From: an uncultured Candidatus Melainabacteria bacterium
GTDB taxonomy: Bacteria > Cyanobacteriota > Vampirovibrionia > Gastranaerophilales > Gastranaerophilaceae
DNA: 64,000 nucleotides
Assembly (NCBI GenBank): GCA_934667125.1
Contig: CAKULF010000004.1
Span: forward strand, 62,001 to 126,000
Direction: 5' to 3'
Positions 8,721 through 16,379 of this stretch are shown here, piece after piece (the first letter of the stretch is position 1; each line of letters opens with the position of its first letter). The translations under genes were made by a program, and so were the position numbers. The notes under the pieces are model-generated. The model saw only the letters and a list, made by a program, of their open reading frames with translations. It did no database searches and was not told the origin of the DNA.

Positions 8721-8760
8721 AATAAAAAACTCCTGAGAAAAATTCCACAGGAGTTTTTAA
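8721..8760 (-). terminator. Rho-independent terminator after rpsG
   Basis: AAAAACTCCTG (8725-8735) pairs with CAGGAGTTTTT (8748-8758). Read on the minus strand it lies 18 bases beyond the rpsG stop, so transcription stops here, before any fusA or tuf gene. It may also act on the plus strand. Confidence 0.85.
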
Positions 8761-8777
8761 AATTTATTTTTAGAAGA

Positions 8778-9248
8778 TTAATATCTGTAGTGAACGAAAG
8801 CTTTGTTTGCTTCAGCCATTTTGTGTGTATCTTCTTTTTTCTTAACAGCTGCGCCCATTGAATTTGAAGCGTCCATGATTTCGTTTGTTAATTTTTCAAT
8901 CATAGATTTTCCGCCTCTTTTTCTTGCTGCTTCAATAATCCATTGAGAAGCAAGAGCAGCACCTCTATCAGGTTTAACGTCGATTGGAACTTGATAAGTT
9001 GAACCACCGATACGACGAGCTTTAACTTCGATTAAAGGTGTAGCGTTTGTAAGCGCTTTTTTGAATGTTTCAATAGGTTCTGATTTAGTTTTACCTTGAA
9101 CTTGTTCCATTGTTGTGTAGAAAATTCTTTGAGCAACAGATTTTTTACCTTTTTTCATTAATCTGTTGATGAATTTTGCGATATCTACACTATTATAAAT
9201 TGGATCTGGAGCTGGAATTCTTTTAGCTGGTTTAGATCTTCTTGACAT
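8778..9248 (-). CDS. rpsG: 30S ribosomal protein S7
   Basis: 156-residue uS7, which nucleates assembly of the 30S head by binding the 3' domain of 16S rRNA. Family motifs seen are 'RRIGGSTYQVP', 'RRGGKSM' and a C-terminal 'NKAFVHYRY'. The length matches the family. It lies 17 bases downstream of rpsL with an AAGGAAAGG ribosome site. Unlike the usual str operon (rpsL-rpsG-fusA-tuf), the unit ends at a strong terminator right after this gene. Confidence 0.97.
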   Translation of the reverse strand: MSRRSKPAKRIPAPDPIYNSVDIAKFINRLMKKGKKSVAQRIFYTTMEQVQGKTKSEPIETFKKALTNATPLIEVKARRIGGSTYQVPIDVKPDRGAALASQWIIEAARKRGGKSMIEKLTNEIMDASNSMGAAVKKKEDTHKMAEANKAFVHYRY

Positions 9249-9265
9249 TATTAATTAACCTTTCC

Positions 9266-9646
9266 TTATTTTTTAGCTTTAGCTTTTTTAGTACCGTATT
9301 TAGATCTTGATTGTGTTCTGTTTGCAACACCTTGAGTATCTAAAGTACCTCTGATGATATGATATCTAACACCAGGAAGGTCTTTAACCCTGCCACCTCT
9401 GATCAGCACAACAGAGTGCTCTTGTAAGTTGTGTCCGATACCTGGGATATATGAAGTTACTTCAAATCCGTTTGTTAATCTAACACGAGCAACTTTTCTC
9501 ATTGCAGAGTTAGGTTTTTTAGGAGTTGTAGTATAAACTCTTGTGCAAACCCCACGTCTTTGAGGACAGCTTGTAAGAGCTGGTGATTTTGTTTTATCTT
9601 TAATTTTTCTTCTTTCTTGTTTGATTAATTGATTAATTGTAGGCAT
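9266..9646 (-). CDS. rpsL: 30S ribosomal protein S12
   Basis: 126-residue uS12, part of the decoding centre. PTINQLIKQERR at the N-terminus, TTPKKPNSAMRK and GRVKDLPGVRYH are diagnostic. The lysines at the two classic streptomycin-resistance sites (in PKKPNS and in VKDLPG) are both present, so the sequence looks drug-sensitive at those positions. AAGGGG precedes the ATG. It is transcribed from the promoter at 9680-9708 together with rpsG. Confidence 0.97.
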   Translation of the reverse strand: MPTINQLIKQERRKIKDKTKSPALTSCPQRRGVCTRVYTTTPKKPNSAMRKVARVRLTNGFEVTSYIPGIGHNLQEHSVVLIRGGRVKDLPGVRYHIIRGTLDTQGVANRTQSRSKYGTKKAKAKK

Positions 9647-9679
9647 ATTTTCCCCTTAATAGTAGTTACTGTACTAACT

Positions 9680-9708
9680 ATTACATAATAAACAAGGTTC
9701 AAAGTCAA
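9680..9708 (-). promoter_or_regulatory. Promoter of the rpsL-rpsG operon
   Basis: On the minus strand: -35 TTGACT (9703-9708), a 17-base spacer and -10 TGTAAT (9680-9685). The leader then contains a short inverted repeat (AGTTA/TAACT) before the rpsL ribosome site. Confidence 0.6.
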
Positions 9709-9757
9709 TATTTTTTTGTTCTTTAATTATTTATTATTAACTTTTGTTAAAAAATGC

Positions 9758-9770
9758 TATAATTTGGATA
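9758..9770 (+). promoter_or_regulatory. Leaderless promoter, extended -10 abutting the start codon
   Basis: TGCTATAAT (extended -10; TATAAT at 9758-9763) is followed after exactly six bases by the ATG at 9770. Transcription would begin at or next to the A of the start codon. No ribosome site exists. Confidence 0.6.
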
Positions 9771-10153
9771 TGGATAACAAAAAAATTATTGATAAACTCG
9801 AGCACGATTTGTCGCATTTTATGATTGAAGAAACATGTAAAAATGACCCGTCTAAAAGAGGGTCGCCTTCGATGTATAAATACAAAGGGCTGAATATATC
9901 GGCAGATACAACAACGACTGTTCCTGAAAAAACAATAAAAGTCAGAATTGGCGCTCTTGAAGCCGAGTTTAAAATTGATAGCGGAGATAAGATGTCAGGC
10001 GCATTAGAGCCTGATGATGAAAGGAAAATATTCCTTTGGATGAACAGAAATGAAAATCATTATTATATGAAATCGCTTTTTATTAAGCGCCAAGCGAAAA
10101 AGACCCTTCCAATCGTGCCTTTTGATTTAGAAGATGTTTTTGAAAAAGATTAA
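9770..10153 (+). CDS. Hypothetical protein
   Basis: A 127-residue soluble protein with no family I recognise. It has no signal peptide or membrane segment; it contains a Thr run (DTTTTVPEKT, about 44-53) and a basic patch (KRQAKK). An upstream in-frame start at 9716 exists, but it would place the TATAAT box inside the gene and add hydrophobic residues; the start at 9770 has the -10 box six bases upstream. The gene converges on tgt and their stop regions overlap by 4 bases. Confidence 0.65.
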   Translation: MDNKKIIDKLEHDLSHFMIEETCKNDPSKRGSPSMYKYKGLNISADTTTTVPEKTIKVRIGALEAEFKIDSGDKMSGALEPDDERKIFLWMNRNENHYYMKSLFIKRQAKKTLPIVPFDLEDVFEKD

Positions 10154-11277
10154 TCTTCTTTCTGAAAGCCTTTTAAAAGCTCGCTAGAGTAGCTTTCAAA
10201 GCTGTTTTCAAGAATTGATTTTCTTAAATCTTTTGCTAATTTAATTAAAAAGTGAATATTATGAATGCTTAAAAGCGTTGCAGCAGTTGACTCTTGGGTT
10301 CTGAATAAGTGTCTTATATATGCTTTTGTATGATTTTTACATGCCCAACAGTCGCATTTTTCATCCAACGGAGAAAAATCTCTTTCAAATTGCTTATTTT
10401 TGATACATTTGTTGCCGTTATAAGTGAAAAACGTTCCATGACGTGCGTTTCTTGTTGGCAACACGCAATCAAACATATCAACGCCATAGCTTATTCCGTT
10501 AATCAAATCAACCGGAGTGCCTACTCCCATAAGGTATCTAGGTTTATCAAACGGCAAAAGCGGAGCGGTGAATTTTGTTATTTCATTTTTAATATCAGTA
10601 GGTTCGCCCACTGAAACTCCGCCAATTGCAAAACCCACAGCGTCAAATTTTGAAACAAATTCGGCACTTTCTTTTCTAAGATCTTCAAAAAATGCTCCTT
10701 GAACAATAGGAAAAAGTGCTTGATTATATTTTTTATGCGCTTCAAAACATCTTTCTAACCAGCGTTTTGTCTTTTCTAATGCAGCTCTTGCCTGTTCATA
10801 AGTGCAAGGATATGGCGAACACTCGTCAAAAGCCATAATAATGTCTGCGCCTAAATCTTCTTGAATTTGCATTGATTTTTCGGGCGAAATAAAGTGTTTT
10901 GAACCGTTTTTAGGGTCAGAAAAATAAACCCCATCTTCTGTGATTTTTCTTAATTTTGAAAGTGAAAAGACTTGAAAACCGCCTGAGTCGGTTAAAATAG
11001 GTTTTGGAAAATTCATCCATTTATGCAATCCGCCTGCTTCTTTGATTAATTCTGTGCCTGCTCTTAAATACATGTGATAAGAGTTTGCAAGGATTATTTG
11101 AGCGCCTGCTTCTAAAATTTGGTCATTTGTTAAGGTTTTAACAGTTGAATTTGTTCCAACAGGCATAAATATTGGCGTTTCAATTATTCCGTGCGGAGTT
11201 GAAAAAAGTCCGGCACGAGCATTGCTCTTGTCGGAACTTTTTAATATTTCAAAATTAAAATAATCTTTATATGACAT
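10150..11277 (-). CDS. tgt: Queuine tRNA-ribosyltransferase
   Basis: Exchanges guanine-34 for the queuosine precursor in tRNAs with GUN anticodons. Seen: ARAGLFSTPHGIIETPIFMPVGT at the N-terminus, DSGGFQVFS (nucleophile/base-binding region), GGVSVGEP, the substrate Asp region 'DMFDCVLPTRNARHG', and the zinc site CDCWACKNHTKAY...H. The 375-residue length is normal. The start directly abuts the end of ndk upstream, so both form one operon. No queuosine biosynthesis or transport gene is visible in the window. Confidence 0.97.
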   Translation of the reverse strand: MSYKDYFNFEILKSSDKSNARAGLFSTPHGIIETPIFMPVGTNSTVKTLTNDQILEAGAQIILANSYHMYLRAGTELIKEAGGLHKWMNFPKPILTDSGGFQVFSLSKLRKITEDGVYFSDPKNGSKHFISPEKSMQIQEDLGADIIMAFDECSPYPCTYEQARAALEKTKRWLERCFEAHKKYNQALFPIVQGAFFEDLRKESAEFVSKFDAVGFAIGGVSVGEPTDIKNEITKFTAPLLPFDKPRYLMGVGTPVDLINGISYGVDMFDCVLPTRNARHGTFFTYNGNKCIKNKQFERDFSPLDEKCDCWACKNHTKAYIRHLFRTQESTAATLLSIHNIHFLIKLAKDLRKSILENSFESYSSELLKGFQKED

Positions 11278-11748
11278 CTATTGCTTAATTCCACCGTGTT
11301 CGTCAACTAAAATTTCAAACATTGTTTTGTAGTTGTCGCAAATTTCGCTTTCGTTGAAATATAAATTCATTTCACGAGTTGCACTTTCTTGGCAATCTGA
11401 AGCATGGATTAAGTTCATTGTTGAATAGCTTGAAAAATCAGCTCTGATTGAACCGTCATCAGCTTCATCAGGACGAGTTGAACCTACTATGTGGCGAACA
11501 CCTTTAATAGCGTTATTTCCTTCAATTACCATTGCAACAATCGGACCTGAAGTAATAAAATGGATTAATTCAGGATAAAATGGTTTTCCAAAGTGTTCTT
11601 CATAGTGTTTTGCTGCAATTTCATCTGTCACTTTCATCATTTTCATAGCAACAATTTTATATGATTTATCTTCAAATCTTTGAATTATTCTACCGATTAA
11701 GCCTCTTTTAACACCGTCTGGCTTAACTGCAACAAAAGTTCTTTCCAT
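11278..11748 (-). CDS. ndk: Nucleoside diphosphate kinase
   Basis: Transfers the gamma phosphate of ATP to nucleoside diphosphates through a phosphohistidine. 'ERTFVAVKPDGVKRGLIG' at the N-terminus and the active-site region 'NLIHASDCQESA' (His near 118) are diagnostic. It is 156 residues, somewhat longer than the usual ~140-150, through a short C-terminal extension (FEILVDEHGGIKQ). A good AGAGGT ribosome site precedes the ATG. It is followed without a gap by tgt. Confidence 0.96.
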   Translation of the reverse strand: MERTFVAVKPDGVKRGLIGRIIQRFEDKSYKIVAMKMMKVTDEIAAKHYEEHFGKPFYPELIHFITSGPIVAMVIEGNNAIKGVRHIVGSTRPDEADDGSIRADFSSYSTMNLIHASDCQESATREMNLYFNESEICDNYKTMFEILVDEHGGIKQ

Positions 11749-11923
11749 ATCTACCTCTTTTAAACTACATTGTAATTAGAACACAAGTATCAAAAATAAT
11801 CAAATTCATATTAAAACTTAAAAAAGTAAATTTTTATTAATATTCTTTCCTTAATTTGAATTTTTCCTTATAATGAGTTTATTAAGTATTACGGAATTAA
11901 TCGGATATTAGTAGGAGTTTATA

Positions 11924-12385
11924 ATGTATAGAACCAATAGCAAATATGGCTATGGAATATCAAGCAGAAGCAACGGTGCAAATGAAGATTTTTATTCAAA
12001 TATCAATACGGCAGTTGCGCTTGCAAAAACCCATGTTCCAATGAAACATAAACAATTGGCTTCTAACTATGTCTTAATTAAAAAGATATTTGGTTCTTGC
12101 GCTGCAATAATTCCTATAACTAATACAGATAGGGCAACTTTGGCTCGTCATGGCTTTGCGCAGCTTGAAAACACATCAATTTCAAATATGAATAGACAAA
12201 TCGAACAGTTGAAAAACTGGGCAAATAGCGGAGATATCTTATTAAGCGCTTATGCAAACGAGTTATTTGAAATTAGAATTAAAGAATTAAAATATATAAG
12301 ATTGACTGTTACAAGTGGAAGAAGTGTGGAATTTAAAGAGGGGTATAAGGCTTTAGAAAAATATATTGAATATATTGCTCGCTAA
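11924..12385 (+). CDS. Hypothetical protein
   Basis: A 153-residue protein I cannot place. The Ser/Asn/Tyr-rich N-terminus (NSKYGYGISSRSNG) looks disordered; the rest is mixed alpha/beta-like with a basic C-terminal half. There is no signal peptide or transmembrane segment. A GGAG ribosome site precedes the ATG and a TATAAT box lies about 50 bases upstream. It stands alone between ndk (divergent) and a small secreted protein. Confidence 0.6.
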   Translation: MYRTNSKYGYGISSRSNGANEDFYSNINTAVALAKTHVPMKHKQLASNYVLIKKIFGSCAAIIPITNTDRATLARHGFAQLENTSISNMNRQIEQLKNWANSGDILLSAYANELFEIRIKELKYIRLTVTSGRSVEFKEGYKALEKYIEYIAR

Positions 12386-12475
12386 TTTTTCAAAAATTAA
12401 TTTTTATTAAGAAGAAATACCCCAAAGATATTGAAAAATTGCAATTAAATGTTATTTTTTAATTAGGAGGAAACC

Positions 12476-12763
12476 ATGAAAAAATTATCAGTTATATTTT
12501 TTAGTTTATTGCTTTTATCATGCCAAAATGTATTTGCCGTTAACGAAAAACACGCAATTACTCCAAACGATTTTTCATCTGAAGATGAATTTAATTTTAA
12601 CGACAATTCATATTATATAACAGATGAACAACTTCAAGACGCTCAAGAAATTGATGTTATTGAAAATAAAACAGATTTAAGAACAAAAATCATCAACTCA
12701 GGACACTTTACTTCTGATACTGCTACAAAAACTTACATTCCAATTAACAAAATACAAAAATAA
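12476..12763 (+). CDS. Small secreted protein or lipoprotein
   Basis: A 95-residue protein with a clear N-terminal signal sequence: a KK start, then a hydrophobic stretch ending LLLLSCQNVFA. The sequence LLSC fits a lipobox (lipid-modified Cys near 16), while VFA-V would fit ordinary signal peptidase I; I cannot decide. The mature part is acidic and Asp/Asn-rich, with no known domain. AGGAGG lies close before the ATG. It converges on the HD-GYP regulator, whose stop begins at the next base. Confidence 0.65.
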   Translation: MKKLSVIFFSLLLLSCQNVFAVNEKHAITPNDFSSEDEFNFNDNSYYITDEQLQDAQEIDVIENKTDLRTKIINSGHFTSDTATKTYIPINKIQK

Positions 12764-13780
12764 TTAGCTTTGTATTTCTTCTTGTTGATTGGCTTCAAAG
12801 TTTTCAATTTCTTTAATTGCATCTGGCAATATCTCTTTAAAGATTTCAACAAGATCGGGGTCAAACTGTCTGCCTGCGCATTGTTCAAGAATAGCAAGTG
12901 CTTCTTGTGGAGTTTTTCCTTTACGATAAGCACGATTTGAAACCATAGCGTCAAATGCGTCTGCTATGGCTATAATTCTTGCGCCAAGCGGAATTTCATC
13001 ACCTTTCAAACCGTTTGGATAGCCGTTTCCATCATAATATTCGTGGTGATATCTGATTATATCAATAACTTCTGATAATTGTTTAATATCCTCTAGTATT
13101 TTAACCCCATAGCCAACATGGAGCTTGATTTGATTGTATTCTTCAGGCGTTAGAGCTTGAGTTTTATTTAGGATGTCTTCCGCTACTCCTATCATTCCGA
13201 TATCGTGCAAAAGTCCTGCTAATTCAATTCTAGACACTTCTTCGGGGCTAAGAGCCAATTTATTAACCATTTTAAGAGCATAATAAGCAACACGTTTGCT
13301 TCTTCCTAATGTAAAGGAATCTTTAGCGTCAAGCGCTTCAATAATTGCTTTAATAGTTCCAGAGAATAAATCTTTCAAATCTAAGATTAATTTTTCGTTT
13401 TCCATTTTTAATCGATAAGTTTCAAGAGCTGATTCAACAACCATAAGAAGCTCTTCGGGGTTATATGGCTTTTTAATGTAGCGATAAATTTTTGCATAGT
13501 TAATAGCGTCAATCAAAATTTTGACATCAGAATATGCTGTAACCAAAAGGCGCATTGTGTTTGGCTGAATGTCATAAACTCTTTTTAAAAATTCAACACC
13601 ATCCATGATTGGCATTTTGTGGTCTGATAAAATGCAATCAAAAGTTTCTGTTTTTAAAATTTCAAGGGCTTCAATTGCGCTTTTGGCCTTGACTACTTCA
13701 TATTTTGAGCGCAAAGTTCTATATAATAATGCTAAATTATCTTCTTCGTCGTCTACAATCAATAAGCGATATTTTTGCAT
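12764..13780 (-). CDS. Response regulator with HD-GYP domain
   Basis: A 338-residue two-domain regulator. The N-terminal receiver has acidic D10/D11, the phospho-acceptor D53 (in ILSDHKMP) and the switch Thr/Lys region. A helical linker leads to an HD-GYP domain: HD at residues 192-193 (LLHDIGMIG), then HHEYYDGNGYP, the signature of phosphodiesterases that cleave cyclic di-GMP. All metal-binding motifs look intact. It is the last gene of the flagellar export unit, directly after its likely partner histidine kinase (4-base gap), so phosphorylation probably controls local c-di-GMP and motility (inference). Confidence 0.92.
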   Translation of the reverse strand: MQKYRLLIVDDEEDNLALLYRTLRSKYEVVKAKSAIEALEILKTETFDCILSDHKMPIMDGVEFLKRVYDIQPNTMRLLVTAYSDVKILIDAINYAKIYRYIKKPYNPEELLMVVESALETYRLKMENEKLILDLKDLFSGTIKAIIEALDAKDSFTLGRSKRVAYYALKMVNKLALSPEEVSRIELAGLLHDIGMIGVAEDILNKTQALTPEEYNQIKLHVGYGVKILEDIKQLSEVIDIIRYHHEYYDGNGYPNGLKGDEIPLGARIIAIADAFDAMVSNRAYRKGKTPQEALAILEQCAGRQFDPDLVEIFKEILPDAIKEIENFEANQQEEIQS

Positions 13781-13784
13781 TTAT

Positions 13785-15398
13785 TTATACTCCGTTTTCT
13801 TCTTTAATTTCTTCTATTATTTCTTTGTCTGTTAATAATTCGTCTTGCGGTTTTTCAGAGTGGTTAATTGGCAGGGTTATAGTAAATTTTGTGCCTTTAC
13901 CAACTTCTGAATCAATTTCAATTGTGCCACCATGGTCTTTAATAACACGATAAGATATGCTCATGCCAAGCCCTGTGCCTTTTCCGACTGCTTTTGTTGT
14001 GAAAAACGGGTCAAAGACTTTTGAAATATTTTCTTTGCTTATGCCTGAGCCTGTGTCGATAAATTCGATTTTAACATTTTCATCTTGTCTATAAACGTTG
14101 ATTGTCAACGTGCCTGTCGGTTGCATAGCGTCTTGAGCGTTATCAATAATATTCATAAACACTTGATTTAATTGACCGCCATAAGCCTCGATTTTAGGTG
14201 CGTCAGGCGAATAGTTCTTAACAATTGTAATTCTGTTTTTAAGTTTATTATTTAAAATATTTAAAGTTGTATCAATTTCTTTTGGAATATCAAATTGTGT
14301 AAGAACTCTTTCTTCCATTCTTGAAAAATTCTTCAAATCCAAAATAATATTTTTTGTTCTGTCTGTTCCTTCTTTGCAACTTCTGATTAAATCGTTAATA
14401 TCAGTTCTTAAGAAATCAAGGTCGATATCTTCTTTTAGTTTTTTAATTTTTTGCTTAATATCATCAGGGAAATTCTCGCTATTTGCTTCATATAAGTCAA
14501 TTAGACTCATCAAATCGTCAACATAGTTTTGTAAAATTATGATGTTTCCGTGGATAAAATTAACAGGATTATTGATTTCATGTGCAATTCCTGCTACTAA
14601 TTCACCAAGTGAGCGCATTTTTTCGCTATGAACCATCATTGCTTGAGTTTCTTGAAGCTTGTAATTCGCTTGTTCTAGCGCTATCGTTCTTTCTTGAACC
14701 TTTAGTTCTAATGAAGAATATAATTCATTTAATTGGAAACCCATTTGATTGTATGAAAAAATCAAGTCGTTAACTTCTTCAAAAGGTGATTTTTCAACTT
14801 TAATGCTAAAATCCCCGTCTGTGATTTGTTTTGCGGCTTTAGACAATTGTTCCAGCGGTTTAGAGATGAGATTGGCTATAGTAATCGCAAGCAAAATTCC
14901 TATTGCTATAACTAAAAGCATAATATTCAACATTGCTTTAATGATTGTTGCATAGTATTCTCTCATTGTGTTTTCAGATTGAATACCAAAATATACCGTT
15001 TGATTTCCTATTTTTTTAGATAAGTGTTGAACTTCGCTTTTCGGATCATTTTTTAATTTATTGTATGTGTCAACCGTGTCTTTTCCAAAAATTATTTCGT
15101 TTGTTCGATTATCTTTAACAAATGAATAGGTTAAAAGTTCTTCTTTTCTTAATAATCCAATGATTGATTTTGTAGATGAAAATTCGCCCTTAGCTGAATC
15201 AAGTTTTAAGGATTGAACAAGAATTGTTGAAATTGAATATCTTAATTTATAAATGTCTGATTCATAAGCGCTTGCAAAGTTTTTCAGGTTGAACAGCGTG
15301 TATGCCGTAAAAATACTAACTACAACGATTATAATCAATATGATTAACATTGAAAGATATACGCTCAATTTCACATTAAAAATGTTTTTTATTTTCAT
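13785..15398 (-). CDS. Membrane sensor histidine kinase
   Basis: A 537-residue sensor kinase. One transmembrane helix near 12-34, a periplasmic sensing region of ~110 residues, a second helix near 150-172, a HAMP linker (to ~225), a coiled coil, then HisKA with the phospho-acceptor His273 in GIAHEINNPVNF and a HATPase domain (NIIDNAQDAM, DTGSGIS, GKGTGLGMS). The extended loop between the H- and N-boxes is typical of the NtrB/ZraS-like class. GGAG precedes the ATG. It sits between a small membrane protein and the HD-GYP regulator in one unit. Confidence 0.93.
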   Translation of the reverse strand: MKIKNIFNVKLSVYLSMLIILIIIVVVSIFTAYTLFNLKNFASAYESDIYKLRYSISTILVQSLKLDSAKGEFSSTKSIIGLLRKEELLTYSFVKDNRTNEIIFGKDTVDTYNKLKNDPKSEVQHLSKKIGNQTVYFGIQSENTMREYYATIIKAMLNIMLLVIAIGILLAITIANLISKPLEQLSKAAKQITDGDFSIKVEKSPFEEVNDLIFSYNQMGFQLNELYSSLELKVQERTIALEQANYKLQETQAMMVHSEKMRSLGELVAGIAHEINNPVNFIHGNIIILQNYVDDLMSLIDLYEANSENFPDDIKQKIKKLKEDIDLDFLRTDINDLIRSCKEGTDRTKNIILDLKNFSRMEERVLTQFDIPKEIDTTLNILNNKLKNRITIVKNYSPDAPKIEAYGGQLNQVFMNIIDNAQDAMQPTGTLTINVYRQDENVKIEFIDTGSGISKENISKVFDPFFTTKAVGKGTGLGMSISYRVIKDHGGTIEIDSEVGKGTKFTITLPINHSEKPQDELLTDKEIIEEIKEENGV

Positions 15399-15740
15399 CT
15401 AAACTCCTATATCACTCAAATTGTCGCTTGAATCTGCTGTTTCTGGAATGCTTGAAAACATACTTGGAATTTCATAAGCTTTTTCGTCGCTTACAAGGAC
15501 TTGTTTTTTTGCTGATGACTTATTATTCACAGCACAATCTAAAATTTTTCCTATTATGTGTCCGACAAACCAACTGCAGAAAGCAGCAGGGATGATGATT
15601 TTAAGCATAAAAAATGCTGTATATAAATCCAAAGTAAAATTATTTAAAAGAGACAAAATTGAAAGACCTACAATTGAGATTGTAGAAAATAAACAAGACA
15701 GATATTTTGAATAGTTTATTTTTTCCTGTTTGGCTTGCAT
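15399..15740 (-). CDS. Small membrane protein in flagellar/c-di-GMP unit
   Basis: A 113-residue protein with two hydrophobic helices (about 15-34 and 42-64) followed by a soluble tail rich in Ser, Asp and Glu. No family is recognised. It is embedded between the PilZ gene (8-base gap) and the histidine kinase (abutting), all on the same strand, so a role in sensing or in anchoring the signalling proteins is possible but unproven. It is not recognisably FliO, although that missing export component is small and membrane-bound. Confidence 0.7.
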   Translation of the reverse strand: MQAKQEKINYSKYLSCLFSTISIVGLSILSLLNNFTLDLYTAFFMLKIIIPAAFCSWFVGHIIGKILDCAVNNKSSAKKQVLVSDEKAYEIPSMFSSIPETADSSDNLSDIGV

Positions 15741-15748
15741 TTTTGACT

Positions 15749-16366
15749 CTAAATTATATCGTTATTTTTATTTTGAGATTCCATTTTAATTTTGAAAGCA
15801 TATTGAACTAAAACAACTCTGTCCATATTTTCAAGATTTATAAATTTGCCTGAAATTGTGTAGTTGTTTTCGTTTTTAATAATTCTAATTGGTTGAAATT
15901 CGCATTCTATAACCATATTTCCGGATAAAGTTATAGTGATTTTGTAATGTTTTTCTTCTTCTAATGGAGCTTTTGCGACAAATTTCAAACCGCCGGCTGA
16001 AATATCTTCAATATTTTCAATAAAATCAGGGGCAAGGTCTGAAAAAACAACTGTTCCGTTATTTATTCCAACACGAGAGTATTCTCTTCTTTGAATTATA
16101 CTATAATCGTCCACTATGGCGATTTTTGCGATATTATCATTTATTGAAGTGATTTTTGTTTCAAAATAAATCAATCCGATGTTATTTGTTCCAAAAACTT
16201 CAACGCTCGAACCAACTTTATAATCGTTTAGTTCTTTTGGATCTAATAAATTTAATTTTATTTCAATTTCATTGTCTAAAACATTAACAACGTCAAATGT
16301 TCCGGCACTTTTGAAGTTTTGCGGAATGATTTTAAAATCTTTGACTGATTTGATTAATTCTTTCAT
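15749..16366 (-). CDS. PilZ-domain protein (YcgR-like c-di-GMP receptor)
   Basis: A 205-residue protein with an N-terminal YcgR-like beta-barrel (about 1-95) and a C-terminal PilZ domain. The c-di-GMP-binding motifs are visible: QRREYSR (RxxxR type) near residue 96 and DISAGGLKF (DxSxxG) near 123. Proteins of this class act as flagellar brakes when c-di-GMP is bound. The location 13 bases after flhA supports that role. AAGGAT precedes the ATG. Confidence 0.85.
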   Translation of the reverse strand: MKELIKSVKDFKIIPQNFKSAGTFDVVNVLDNEIEIKLNLLDPKELNDYKVGSSVEVFGTNNIGLIYFETKITSINDNIAKIAIVDDYSIIQRREYSRVGINNGTVVFSDLAPDFIENIEDISAGGLKFVAKAPLEEEKHYKITITLSGNMVIECEFQPIRIIKNENNYTISGKFINLENMDRVVLVQYAFKIKMESQNKNNDII

Positions 16367-16379
16367 AAATATCCTTATT

